From: Rhizopus arrhizus
Lineage: Eukaryota > Mucoromycota > Mucoromycetes > Mucorales > Rhizopodaceae
Assembly (NCBI GenBank): GCA_024220505.1
Contig: JAKZZE010000007.1
Location: 1,984,001 to 2,048,000 of the forward strand
Direction: 5' to 3'
Length of the DNA: 64,000 nt
Shown piece after piece: positions 54,137 to 64,000 of this stretch (the first letter of the stretch is position 1; each line of letters opens with the position of its first letter). The position numbers and the translations under genes were made by a program. The notes below the pieces were generated by a model. The model was given only the letters and a program-made list of their open reading frames with translations, had not been told where the DNA came from and did not search any database.

Positions 54137-55407
54137 ATGTCTGATCGTGGTATTCAATTCAACCCTGCTCCTGCCAATGCTCGTGGCTCTAACTTTGTTG
54201 GGCAACCAATCGCTGTTCCTTCTCGTGATGTTGCTCCTGAGCTTGCTTCAAGCGATGCCATTCCTGATAGCTTTGCCTATCCTAGGCCTGGCTTTCCTCC
54301 CATGACTCATGTTCAGAAGCGAATGCGTGAAGCCGAAGACATGGAGACTGATGAAGTATCTCTTTCTTTTTCCATTTATATGGAGCTAAGAAAAGAAAAT
54401 GATGGTTTGAAAGAGATGCTTCGAAAAGAGCAAGAGGAAAAGCGGGCCTTGCAAGTAGCATACAGCAAGCTCAAAGAAGCATACGATGAGCTTGAAGCAG
54501 AATCAGGCAAAGGCGCAAAGCCGATTGCTACTGCTGTCAAAGTAAGAACATTAAAATTCAATTTTAAACAAATATACTAATCGCTTTTCTCTGAAATATA
54601 GGATGCTGTGAGAAATCACTACAACAACCTACCCCAGACATCTCAATATGTTCTTGAAAAGCCTCTGAAGTCTGCTGAAAATCAAAGAGTATTTAAATTA
54701 CTGCAGGATTATGTGAATAGCCATTATTCATTTAAAAATACCAACAACCGCGATTTGCGCAAGTACCTCGAGCGCCAATATTATACAAAGAAGGCGGGAA
54801 TATCCACGGGTGAGGAGGAAGATCCAGTTGAAGAATTCATAAGAAAACGAAAAGCAGCAAAAGTCACCCGTAGAAGCGCTGTAAGTGCCACATAAAATAT
54901 TGTAATCGCATAACTAACTTTGTTTTTTAGAAAACAAGAGCTCGTAAGGCTATATACGAGCAGTACAAGGATCAAGGCGTTTACGAAAGTTATCCAAACT
55001 GTGAGTATTTGCTTCAACAGCAATACATGTCTGAAGAAGAAGACATGTACAACAATGATACAATCGACAAGGTGGAGGAAATTCTTCTGGAGCAAAATCC
55101 AGATAGAATAACTTCTTTTACTGAAAAGGAACGCATGTCTGTCTTGTGTAAGGAAACAGTTGATTATTTTGAAGTTCGCGTACCAAAGTACAGATCACCT
55201 GCAGTAAGTCTGATTAATATCTCTTTAAGCGTAATCAACTAATTATCCAATATTCAGTGTACCGAATTTTTTAAGCTGTTGGATGATCAGATAGCAAGTG
55301 ACAAGGCAAAGAGGCAAAGAACTGGAAATAGCAGCATCCAATTTCTTCCTCGTATACAAAGAAAATGCTCGTTGCCTGTTCCTGACTTCATCAAAAAGAA
55401 AATATAA
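54137..55407 (+). CDS. Hypothetical coiled-coil protein, four exons
   Basis: Exons 54137-54541, 54602-54880, 54931-55203 and 55258-55407 (GT-AG introns of 50-60 bp, all phase 0) give a 368-residue protein. It starts MSDRGIQFNPAPANARGSNF with a Pro-rich N-terminal third. A coiled coil (ELRKENDGLKEMLRKEQEEK through YDELEAESG, about 90-125) follows. The middle domain has VLEKPLKSAENQRVFKLLQD and RDLRKYLERQYY, and a second half contains YEQYKDQGVYESYPNCEYLL and VPKYRSPACTEFFKLLDDQI. A basic patch RKRKAAKVTRRSAKTRARK may be a nuclear signal. No family was recognised. It is the only intact non-transposon gene within the LINE array. Confidence 0.75.
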
Positions 55408-56818
55408 CTGAAGAGAGTATCGCTTGGGCTTTTGGTGGTGAAATAGAGTTGGATGAAATCAACTTGCTGCTTTAAAAAAAAAAAAAAAACTTGTGAAATA
55501 AATAAAACAAAAAAAAAATGAAAGCGGTGTTTAGATCTTTAAATTTAATTTTTTTTTTTTTACCTTTGTTTCATTCTAGATTTGGTTACAGATAAAATCA
55601 GTTTGCCGTTTGTATTGTGGTCTTTGAATCTTATTTTAGATTTCTGTTTGATGCTTTCCACCTTCGTCATATTTGGTCCACTTTTATTTAATGAAAAAAT
55701 TTCTAAAGTACTTTTTTTTTAAAACCCAAATTTAAAACACTCCTTTTTTTTATTCAAGTTTAAACAATACATTGAATGGAGATTCCTTTTGTAATGTCAA
55801 TGCTGGGAGTGTAATTTTTTTTTTTTTACAATTTCAACATTGCAACTTTTTTTTTTTTTTTTTCAAAAGTACTCAGTAACAATATACTTTTTCTCTTGTT
55901 TTTTAACCTTTTCATAGAAATCTCAAGACGTGTAGCATAATAGACATTCATTCCGTTGCCGCCTTTTTTTTCTTTACTCTCAAAAATAAAAATGATTATC
56001 AAAAATACTCTGTCTTTTTTATGCCGTGATCTTACTATTTAAAACATATCTTTTTCAGCTTTAAAACAAGTTTAACTTCTTTAGAGCCAAAAGAATCCTT
56101 CTTTTTTTTATATATTTTATTCAATCTTTTAAATTTTCTACTATATTCACATTCTTTTTTTTTGTTCTAATTTATAAACACATACTTTTATACTTATTAT
56201 TATAGCGATATTATGCACTTATATAAGAGTTTCATCCCTCTTATTCATATGTACCTCTTTACTCTTTCTTTTTTTTTTTTTTTCTTTTGTTCATTAGTAA
56301 CCAAAATAAATCTCCTTTTGTATTAAACAAAGTTTTTTTTTTTGTAAAATACGACATGAGAGCCGAAGAATGCTTGAAAAGAAAACGCCACGACTCAATC
56401 ACTTGGATTTCCGAGCTTGTAGGCCAATAGAACTGTGTTTTCGATCTTTGTTGAAGTTAAAAAATATTGCACTGAAGTTGAAAAAGCATAGTCTTCCCAA
56501 TTTGTAATCTTGTATGGCATCATGTAGCACAACAGAAAATTATTTATTTTTTTAAAAAATACAATGTCTTTTTATTCAACAAACATATTATATACTTTTG
56601 ATTATTTTTATAGATTTACAATCTATTTTTTTCAAGCTTTCTTCTGATATAAAAATCAGCTTTCTAACATTTAAATCCGAGTTCTCACTCATTTAATAGA
56701 ATTACCACTATCAAAAAAGATCAACTTTATCAACTTGGATAACGGTGATTGGGTGCAGTGCGGCTTTTTTGAAAAATAAACAAGTTTACCTTTTTAACCA
56801 AAAGCGAAAGAAAAGTCG
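55408..56818. other. AT-rich flank, no gene seen
   Basis: Many T-runs of 9-16 bases (for example 55548, 55815, 55848, 56266, 56333) and no coding frame. It separates the hypothetical gene from the 3' end of LINE-A2. Confidence 0.5.
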
Positions 56819-57037
56819 CCCGTTTAGCACAGATAAAAGATTTTTGTTTATTGAATGGCAAGGAGACGTTACAGTATGTGTCTCGCCATGAGGTGCAATA
56901 AATTTTAGAAAAGATAAACAAGATAGGAGAGTAATAAGAGTTAAGAAATAAAAAATAAAAATAAAAACTAGACATAGCTAGAAAAAAAAGAAAAGGCAAA
57001 GTAAACAAAGAGAGATGTTGACGGCAATTAACAATCG

Positions 57038-60000
57038 TTAATCTTGTACTGATTCAAAGAACAAATAATCGACTGTACTTGACAGTGGCAGTGGGCGAAT
57101 CTTGTCCAAGAAAAGAGAGCCAGATGTGTCGATAGACGATCCAACAAATGTGCCTTCGGGAAGGCAAATCTGTTCGATTTCAAGGAGGACTTGACAGACA
57201 ACAGGCCACCAAAGGGACCAACGAGAGAACAGTGCTTGAGATGGATATGCTGGAAGTTTCCTTGGCAACATATTCAGAACATAATCCAAAGGATTGGGCT
57301 TGATGTCAACAGGTAGATTCAATCTTTCAGCAACACGGAGACAGGACAAGAGATGAGTACGAGAGGCATGGATGGGACCACAGCTACAGTCGATAGGACG
57401 AGCAGGAAGCCACCCCATACGCCATCGAAGGATGCGACTACGGTCAGAGAGGAGCATTGAGATGAAGAACATCGCATCAATGCCGATACTTGGACGACAA
57501 GCAGAGAGGAGGACAGGTGGATCAGGACGATTCAAGATTCGATGCAGAAGGTCATTGCGGTAAGCGAGCACACCCTGCTTGACATGGACATCAGTAGAAA
57601 GATGTGCAAGGCGATCATCAACAGAAGTATACCCACCTGTATACTGAGGGTTCAACCATAGAGGGTTTTGCCTCAGCAATGCCGGCCATCGGAAACGGTT
57701 CTTGATCGGTGCGGCAGCGACAAAGGGAACCAACTTGGCAAGCAGACAATCATCAGGAAGATGGTGGACACGGACAATCATCTTGAGTACCAAAGTATGG
57801 GCCCGCACATGCATCGATGGAGTACTTGTCAAGTGCTTGAACACCGTGGTAGAGGCACGAGGATGACCACCGAATGCCAAACGAAGACACTGATCTTGGG
57901 CGCGATCCAGTAGAGCCAGTTGCTTTTGCAAAAAGGTGCAGATGCACAAACCATACTCGAATCTAGGTCTAATAAAGATAGTGTAGAGACGAGTAGCAGT
58001 AAGGCGAGAGAAGCCAGGAGAGCGGATACCGACAGGCAAAAGGAAGCGACGCATAGCAGAGACAGCAGAGGTAACATTTCGTTGAATCAGCAGACCAGTA
58101 GCGATGGTGCCAGTATCATCAAATGGGACGCCGAGATAGTTGAAGGTAGATTGAATGGGAATGTCATCACCATACAACTTGAGCTGGGGACCACCAAGAG
58201 AGAAAGCAGAGTTGACCACCACACACTTGGCAGGATTCCATCGGTAACCCAAGGAGAAGGAGTGTTCTTCAGCTGCCTTGAGAAGACGAGGCATGACTTC
58301 TGGAGCACCTATAAGGACAACGTCATCAGCATATAGTAGACAGTTCAACCAGAGGCCATCGAATTCACGTTGTGGATTTGAGCTGTAATACCTTGCCGAG
58401 ATTGGTAATCGAATAGAACGAAGCAGAGCTGGGAGGCTGTTGATATAGATCGAATACAAGAACGGTGACAGGATTGAACCTTGAAGCACACCAGTTCTTG
58501 GCCAGAATGCAGGAGAGGTAAAACCAGAGACCAAGACTTCTATACTTACTTTGTCAAACAGACATTGGAGTAGACCAAGTAGAGCAGGAGAGATGTAGGT
58601 CTCTAGAGCACGCCATATGATTGCTCGATCAACGGTGTCATAAGCAGACTTGATATCCAAGAAGGCCAAGACAGGAGGTTCACCATGATGATCAATAGCA
58701 TGCTGTCGACAGAGCTCATTCAGACAGAGCGCTTGATCCAGAGCACTACGACTATGACGGAAGCCGCCTTGGACTGGGTCGAGTGGTGGAGCGGTGTCTT
58801 CAAGAGTTGTCTGCAAGCACAGTTCAAAGAGCTTTCGTAATATCGATGTCAGGCTGATCGGTCGATAGTTTGCTGGTTGCAGTGGATCACCCTTCTTGTA
58901 GATTGGGACCACTTGAGCAGTGCACCATGCAGCAGGGACAGCAGACCATATCCAGCACAGACGAAAGAGCAAGGTCAGGACAGGAACCAGATCATCAGCA
59001 ATTGGCAATAGCATCTCTGTTCGTAAGTGATCACAGCCTGGAGCCTTGCGACGTGAGAGACGTTTGAGAAGTGCAGTGCGCACCGTTTCTATATCCACTG
59101 GACACGGATCATCTTCAAGACAATGAGGACCGGAGGGGATCGGTGGTGCATTGTACCTAGTCGATGGTAAGGACGAGCCAGAGAATACTTGCTTCAAGTG
59201 ATTAGCCATGGTTGTAGCCGCAACAGTGGGACCTTCCGGATGGGAATAAGAAGGAGCCAGTGTGCGATTGCGTCTAATTCTCTTGATAGTAGCAGTGGTG
59301 TCAGACAGCGGACCAGAAGACAAAGTTTCGCAGAATTGCTTCCAAGTAGCACGACGACGACAGTACAGGGCACTTTTGAACCGCTGGGCAGCAACTTCAT
59401 ATTCTTGCCATCGAAGTACTTTGTTGATACCAACAGTTCTTTTCCACTTGCGACGGGCTTGTTCACGACGGTCAAACAGAGCTTGAAGATCATCAGTCCA
59501 GAACCAGGCATTGCCAGAACCACGAGGCTTCTTTTGACCGACAGAGTCATCCAGACAAGAATGAATGATGGAGGTCAACTCGTTGGCAAGGAGATCCATA
59601 TCGGGTGCTGTGTTATTGGTAGATGATGCATATGTTGTCAAGCATTCACGAAACGGTTGGATACGGTCCCGGAAGAGGTCAACATAGAGGCAGTCAGGCT
59701 CGGTCAGTCTACTCAGATTCCACAAACGACGAGGATGAGCAGGTGGTGGCGGTGGTGGAGGCAGGACACAGGACAATGATACAGGATGATGGTCTGAACC
59801 AAGAGAGAGGTCTTCATGTACAAGCATCTTTGGATTCACCAGTTGTTGTGAACTGAGAAACAAGTCGATGACACTGTTGAAGTGTTCACCGGTGGTAGCA
59901 TTGACACGGCCTTGAGCACAATAGGTTGGGATACCATAGGCTAGTTGAGTATTCCAACATGTCATTCCATTCTCCAGGATCCAGCTGAACAACTTGATGC

Positions 60001-60541
60001 CACGAGTCGTAGTTCTTGAATCACCAAGAAGATGTTGGTGTCGAGCGTTAAAGTCACCGCACACAATCATGTTGGTCTGTGATGGATGTGTTTGGTGAGG
60101 AAGTCCATCGAGTATATCCATTGCTTCGAGGTCAGAGAGCGATGGCGGCAGATAGACACAGTGGACAAGCAAGGTAGAGACTTGACAGCTGAGCACATAA
60201 GAATTGTCAGAGGGAAAGTGAGTAACTGGATAGGGACAATCAGGATTGACAAGCAGACTGATGCCCATCTGTCCTCGACTTTGACCCTCAAGCGGTACGC
60301 CATAGGTATGGTATTGTTGCCATAAAGTCATAAGCCGAAGTGGAGACAATAACCAAGTTTCAGTAATGAAAATGAGTGACGATGTAAGGAGCGAATTGGT
60401 GGTTTGATCAACAGTGTAGCGATTACAGCCATTGGCATTCCACAGGGTCATAGTAAGCATATTGTTGTTTTTTGTACAAGTACGGGTATCTTGGTCGGGC
60501 ATAGGTATATTTAAATCTTCAATAGGTGAGGCACTCATCAT
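57038..60541 (-). CDS. LINE-A2 ORF2: AP endonuclease and reverse transcriptase
   Basis: 1,167 residues, open throughout. Endonuclease LWNANG, FITETW, CGDFNARH, GSDHHPV; RT FLDIKSAYDTVD (about 629), LQGSILSPFLY and LLYADDVVLIG (about 737). After GVPFDDT it continues TGTIATGLLIQRN (absent in copy 1). It ends with a Cys/His cluster CSCGPIHASRTHLLSC and an acidic tail LFFESVQD. A proline stretch (PPPPPPPAHP) follows the endonuclease. ATG 60541 overlaps the ORF1 TGA as ATGA. It is about 48% Leu/Ser/Arg-biased by eye and unlike host genes in codon use. Confidence 0.92.
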   Translation of the reverse strand: MMSASPIEDLNIPMPDQDTRTCTKNNNMLTMTLWNANGCNRYTVDQTTNSLLTSSLIFITETWLLSPLRLMTLWQQYHTYGVPLEGQSRGQMGISLLVNPDCPYPVTHFPSDNSYVLSCQVSTLLVHCVYLPPSLSDLEAMDILDGLPHQTHPSQTNMIVCGDFNARHQHLLGDSRTTTRGIKLFSWILENGMTCWNTQLAYGIPTYCAQGRVNATTGEHFNSVIDLFLSSQQLVNPKMLVHEDLSLGSDHHPVSLSCVLPPPPPPPAHPRRLWNLSRLTEPDCLYVDLFRDRIQPFRECLTTYASSTNNTAPDMDLLANELTSIIHSCLDDSVGQKKPRGSGNAWFWTDDLQALFDRREQARRKWKRTVGINKVLRWQEYEVAAQRFKSALYCRRRATWKQFCETLSSGPLSDTTATIKRIRRNRTLAPSYSHPEGPTVAATTMANHLKQVFSGSSLPSTRYNAPPIPSGPHCLEDDPCPVDIETVRTALLKRLSRRKAPGCDHLRTEMLLPIADDLVPVLTLLFRLCWIWSAVPAAWCTAQVVPIYKKGDPLQPANYRPISLTSILRKLFELCLQTTLEDTAPPLDPVQGGFRHSRSALDQALCLNELCRQHAIDHHGEPPVLAFLDIKSAYDTVDRAIIWRALETYISPALLGLLQCLFDKVSIEVLVSGFTSPAFWPRTGVLQGSILSPFLYSIYINSLPALLRSIRLPISARYYSSNPQREFDGLWLNCLLYADDVVLIGAPEVMPRLLKAAEEHSFSLGYRWNPAKCVVVNSAFSLGGPQLKLYGDDIPIQSTFNYLGVPFDDTGTIATGLLIQRNVTSAVSAMRRFLLPVGIRSPGFSRLTATRLYTIFIRPRFEYGLCICTFLQKQLALLDRAQDQCLRLAFGGHPRASTTVFKHLTSTPSMHVRAHTLVLKMIVRVHHLPDDCLLAKLVPFVAAAPIKNRFRWPALLRQNPLWLNPQYTGGYTSVDDRLAHLSTDVHVKQGVLAYRNDLLHRILNRPDPPVLLSACRPSIGIDAMFFISMLLSDRSRILRWRMGWLPARPIDCSCGPIHASRTHLLSCLRVAERLNLPVDIKPNPLDYVLNMLPRKLPAYPSQALFSRWSLWWPVVCQVLLEIEQICLPEGTFVGSSIDTSGSLFLDKIRPLPLSSTVDYLFFESVQD

Positions 60542-61959
60542 TGGGATGAGGTCGATTCACCGACATCGAGAGGATCAAGTTCTGTAGTGCTGAATGTGCT
60601 ATGGATTTCTTCCATGGTGGCATCTTGGGTCGATCCAGTGGTTTTAGCAGCACGGGTAGCAGTAGGCACAACTTCTTTGTATTGATCAAGGGTGATCCAA
60701 TTCTTTACAAAGAAGGAACGAGCAACAGCAGGGCGAACAGACTCACGGATGTGCTGTAAAGCACGGACAAGGCGAGCTTGATGAACTTCGGTGCATTTGA
60801 TAGCACGGTCAGATCCAGATAAATCAGCAAACTTGGGATCACGCAAGAGATCAGGGTTCAAAGGATTGAATCCTTGAATTGGTTCGACCTTGGCTTTAGC
60901 AAAGGCAGCGAGCAGATCAGCAGTGTATTCTGTATGCACCAAAAGAGCAACCACTTGACGGTCAGGATAATGAACATCCAGCACACGAGCGTTGTTGATT
61001 TTGAGCTTGTGGAGCTTGCTGCGCAGACTGGATATGGGTTCACGGTAACGACTTGGCAAGTACACATACTCATAGTCATGATGAGCAGCGACAGGGACAA
61101 AGCGGCGTTGTATGGCTTCCATTTGACGAGCAGTAGTCTTGCGACGGCGTGTAGGTGCTTTGCTCTTTGGTGCAGGTGCGTCCTTACCTTTTGTAGCCAC
61201 AGCAGCAAAAGAAAGTGGTTCAGTCGATGAAGTCAACGAGGCACTTGGGATAGCGTACTTGGATGCTTCTGTGCCTTGGGGCTCCTTTGTATCAAGAGTA
61301 AATGCTGGGATAGCATCAGTACAGATTTGGGCTTCAAGTTCTGCAATGCGCTGTTGTGCCAGGTCCAAGTCGGTGCGCAAACGTTTGTTTTCTGCCATGA
61401 CTTCTTCAAGAGCATTCAAACGTTGGTTTAAAAAGCGTGTTTGATCTTGTTGCTGCTTTTGATATACTATAAACCAATCTGGAATACCAGATTGAGAGCT
61501 AAGATCAAGTATTTGAGTATCGCATAGAGCTAAAGGGTTTACTTCCCTGGTAAATAATGGTTTAATTGCGGAGTCATTCTGACTAAATGAAAAGTCTACA
61601 GGCTTGTCTAAACTGAGCTTGAAAGAAGAGGTGCTAGGATTCAAGTTCTTGTTCTTGTTCTTGAGAATCTGACTACGGGTAGTAGGCTTGGTAATAGTCT
61701 TTTTAACATTCGTAGGAACGTAAGGTGGAGTTCTATCAGCAATTGTGCGCTTGCTTGGAATTTCAATGGGTGTGCCCATAGGGTGTGCGGACTGAACAGT
61801 TGGTGCGGGTTGGACAACTGGTGTGCCCTTAGGGTGTGCGGACTGAACAGCTGGTCCGGGTTGAACAAGTGGTCCGGTCTGGACATGTGGTGCGGGTTGG
61901 ACGAATTGTGCCGACACGGACGTGTCATTGGCGCTCTGATCTTGACAATTTTTTTCCAT
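60538..61959 (-). CDS. LINE-A2 ORF1
   Basis: 473 residues, the same as LINE-A1 ORF1 apart from a few substitutions (for example Ala-Ile for Ala-Leu near the PLFTREV segment, and TTGSTQD for TIGSTQD near the end). The coding frame starts at MEKNCQ. An upstream in-frame extension seen in copy 1 is destroyed here by a single-base deletion, which supports this start. It keeps the VQPAP repeats, the coiled coil, the basic patch and the conserved C-terminal block. Confidence 0.85.
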   Translation of the reverse strand: MEKNCQDQSANDTSVSAQFVQPAPHVQTGPLVQPGPAVQSAHPKGTPVVQPAPTVQSAHPMGTPIEIPSKRTIADRTPPYVPTNVKKTITKPTTRSQILKNKNKNLNPSTSSFKLSLDKPVDFSFSQNDSAIKPLFTREVNPLALCDTQILDLSSQSGIPDWFIVYQKQQQDQTRFLNQRLNALEEVMAENKRLRTDLDLAQQRIAELEAQICTDAIPAFTLDTKEPQGTEASKYAIPSASLTSSTEPLSFAAVATKGKDAPAPKSKAPTRRRKTTARQMEAIQRRFVPVAAHHDYEYVYLPSRYREPISSLRSKLHKLKINNARVLDVHYPDRQVVALLVHTEYTADLLAAFAKAKVEPIQGFNPLNPDLLRDPKFADLSGSDRAIKCTEVHQARLVRALQHIRESVRPAVARSFFVKNWITLDQYKEVVPTATRAAKTTGSTQDATMEEIHSTFSTTELDPLDVGESTSSQ

Positions 61960-62184
61960 CAGAGATCTCGAAATGTCAATATTCAAACGATTCGTATTTT
62001 GGATATAGCTTGACGAATACGCTTCTGTTTGAGTTGTAGTTTGTAATAAAGTTGTTTGGATGTTGTATCTATCTTGCTAATGATGGATGGATGCGATTTA
62101 ACAGATGGATGTAAAAGATATTTGTGCGGATAAACGTTTAACCAGGTGCAAATTGGTGTAACGGTTAAGAACACGAAAGAAAGG

Positions 62185-64000
62185 CCCGTTTAGCACAGTC
62201 GAAAATTTATGTTTTTATTTAAAAGATTAATGCAATCGACCTTTAGGCCATTATTTGCTAATCAAAGTACAAAAAGAGGGTATACATGATGCGAAAAAAA
62301 GTCCTAGCGACCATTTGATGGACCAAAAAAGAGGAGAGAGAAGAGAAGCAAAAAGAGAAATCAAAAGAGCTAGTTTGTAGGATATCATGTTCGTGGTCTC
62401 CTCCGCATCGTGCACTAAGTGGTTGTGGCAGTGGGAGGTAGAAGCCAGAGGAACAATCAAAACACATTTCACCGAGAACGAGAAGTCGACCTTTCATACC
62501 AGAGTAATCCAGGTGAAGGATCATTGGTGTAATCACCATCAGGGTTGCAAAGACGATCAAAGTGCCAAAGGATAGTACAAAGACTGACCCAGAATGGAGG
62601 ACAACGAGCAGAAGGAGAAACAGGCAACAAGGACAAGAGATAGTCAATGTGCAGCTCGGTAGAACCAGCAGGAGGAAAAGGAAGACAACACCAAAGAGCC
62701 GATGGGACCTGAGGACAGACCATGAGATGGGCACGAGTGGTATGACCAAACAGACAAGCACAAGGACGAGGATCACCAGGCAGCCAACCCATACGCCAAC
62801 GTATCAGACGACTACGATCAGCACGCGAAGCAGGAACATAGAGGATCGGATCCACTCGCAGTACAGGACGACAGGCTCGAATCAAGACTTGAGAAGTCGA
62901 AGCCAGGAACTGATCAAACTCTTGCTGACGATACGCATGTAACCAGGTTTTAAGCCGAGAAGGAGCCGTAACTTCTGGTGGGTGATCGAGCACAATGCGT
63001 CGAGAGCGAAGAGTTGATAGTAGTGACGATGGCAGCGAAGAAGAAAGCAGCGACAGGAGACAGTCATCAGGTAAAGTCTGGACACGGAGACAAAACTTCA
63101 ATACCAAGGTATCAGCACGGAAACGCATCGACGGTAGGTTACAGATGTGCCGAAGCACAACCGTCGACGAGGTCTTGTGGCCACCAACGATCAGACGCAG
63201 ACACCGACTTTGAGCGCGCTCTAGCTCGTCATAGTCCTTTTTGAGCAGCTTGGAGATGGCTAGGCCATACTCTAACTTGGGACGTACAAACATAGCATAG
63301 AGGCGAGAAGAGAACAGCAGCGAGAAACCAGATCGATTGGCACCAATAGCAGACAGTTGAGCCATCTTGAGCTGAGCACCAGGCTTGCGATGAGCGACCA
63401 GACGAGACGGAGAGATACCATTACGGGTGAATGGCACGCCAAGATAGACAAACTCATCGACAGACGGTATGTCTTCATCATAGAGAGTGAGACGGACGTA
63501 TCTTGACGACGTCGGATCTGGAGCATTGAGGACAGCACACTTGGTAGGACTCCATCTGTAGCCAAGTACCTGTGAATGGATTTGGGCCAGGTCAAGCATC
63601 TGTTTGACTTCACTTGCAGAACCTAGAATCGCCACATCATCAGCATAAAGCAGAGAGTTGATGGCTGTGGGTGACAAAGACAGAGAGGAGACATCCAATG
63701 TCGGACCAAAAGGAAGACCAGGAGAAAGACCAAGATCAGAACCAGGAGGACCAGAAGGAGACAAGGATGAGACCATTGTTGTAGTACGCGTGGCAGCAGA
63801 ACGAAGAAGAGCAGGCAGCGTGTTGATGTAGATCGAGTACAGATGCGGACTCAAGACAGAGCCTTGAAGCACACCTGTACTCGGTGTGAATGGCGTCGAG
63901 ACTTGATTAGACATCAGAACCGAGATTGAAACATCATCAAAGAGATGAGCCAAGACAGAGACCAGAGCAAAAGGAGCAGAGACAGCCAAGAGTGATTGCC
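62185..64000 (-). mobile_element. LINE-B copy 2, runs off the window
   Basis: Starts at the shared 3' motif (62185-62198) and is nearly identical to LINE-B1 as far as the window shows. Its 3' end joins LINE-A2 exactly as B1 joins A1. Confidence 0.88.
62469..64000 (-). CDS. LINE-B2 ORF2, C-terminal part (partial at window end)
   Basis: About 510 residues visible, open. It contains TGVLQGSVLSPHLYSIYINT, LLYADDVAILG, the thumb region GYRWSPTKC and the C-terminal Cys/His cluster, ending STSRSR. Differences from B1 are mostly single substitutions (for example VPFTRNG for VPFVRNG). The endonuclease and the start lie beyond 64000. Confidence 0.9.
   Translation of the reverse strand, partial: QSLLAVSAPFALVSVLAHLFDDVSISVLMSNQVSTPFTPSTGVLQGSVLSPHLYSIYINTLPALLRSAATRTTTMVSSLSPSGPPGSDLGLSPGLPFGPTLDVSSLSLSPTAINSLLYADDVAILGSASEVKQMLDLAQIHSQVLGYRWSPTKCAVLNAPDPTSSRYVRLTLYDEDIPSVDEFVYLGVPFTRNGISPSRLVAHRKPGAQLKMAQLSAIGANRSGFSLLFSSRLYAMFVRPKLEYGLAISKLLKKDYDELERAQSRCLRLIVGGHKTSSTVVLRHICNLPSMRFRADTLVLKFCLRVQTLPDDCLLSLLSSSLPSSLLSTLRSRRIVLDHPPEVTAPSRLKTWLHAYRQQEFDQFLASTSQVLIRACRPVLRVDPILYVPASRADRSRLIRWRMGWLPGDPRPCACLFGHTTRAHLMVCPQVPSALWCCLPFPPAGSTELHIDYLLSLLPVSPSARCPPFWVSLCTILWHFDRLCNPDGDYTNDPSPGLLWYERSTSRSR

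Larger units (their letters stand above)
56819..62184 (-). mobile_element. LINE-A copy 2, complete
   Basis: Spans from the shared 3' motif (56819-56832) through ORF2 (60541-57038) and ORF1 (61959-60538) to the junction with the LINE-B2 3' end at about 62184. It is nearly identical to LINE-A1 over their common part, with a one-base T difference in the leader (near 62055). Confidence 0.88.

Overview
The window looks like a transposon-rich piece of a filamentous fungal nuclear genome, most likely Mucoromycota (Mucorales-type). The reasons are low GC, many short GT-AG introns, long A/T homopolymer runs at gene edges, fungal signalling genes, chromodomain Ty3/gypsy elements, Tc1 and IS630-like transposons, and LINEs of the kind described as Grem-LINEs in Mucor. 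No prokaryotic features, rRNA, convincing tRNA or CRISPR array were seen.

Layout. 1-2.2 kb: decayed sequence with an IS630-like transposase relic. 2.7-7.8 kb: a compact euchromatic block with a single-TM hypothetical gene (+), then SIT4/PP6 phosphatase, YPT6/Rab6 GTPase and PBS2-type MAPKK, all on the minus strand. 8.1-10.9 kb: a decayed Fanzor-like (eukaryotic TnpB) gene and a truncated IS630-like transposase. 11.4-13.5 kb: a six-exon DBF4/Dfp1-like gene (partner of CDC7 kinase). 14.4-17.7 kb: decayed LTR-like repeats, a recombinant solo LTR, an IS630 scrap and a 103-bp tandem duplication. 18.0-23.8 kb: one host-type gene of an unknown, probably expanded family, blown apart by six mobile elements whose removal mostly restores its frame. 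23.85-25.5 kb: a complete Tc1 element with 215-bp TIRs and one nonsense codon. 25.5-29.5 kb: AT-rich, no clear gene.

29.5-43.2 kb is a three-level nest: an old Tc1 element (29492-43206, TA duplication) contains a full-length gypsy element 'A' (30768-42847, GGGTC duplication), whose pol contains another full-length gypsy element 'C' (32203-38272, ATAAT duplication). LTR pairs of both gypsy elements look identical by eye, so both insertions are recent. Element A has a fused gag-pol frame. Element C has gag and pol in the same frame separated by one TGA.

43.8-64 kb is a LINE array, all on the minus strand: LINE-A1, LINE-B1, a small stretch with a broken membrane-protein gene and an intact four-exon hypothetical gene, then LINE-A2 and LINE-B2, which runs off the window. 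The two LINE families have homologous ORF1/ORF2 pairs joined by stop-start overlaps (ATGA or TAATG), and they share a 3'-terminal motif. The array is compatible with a pericentromeric setting as described in Mucor, but that is an inference.

Four different LTR families (called A, B, C and D here), three Tc1 elements, IS630 relics, two LINE families and one Fanzor relic were separated, mainly through target-site duplications read directly from the sequence.
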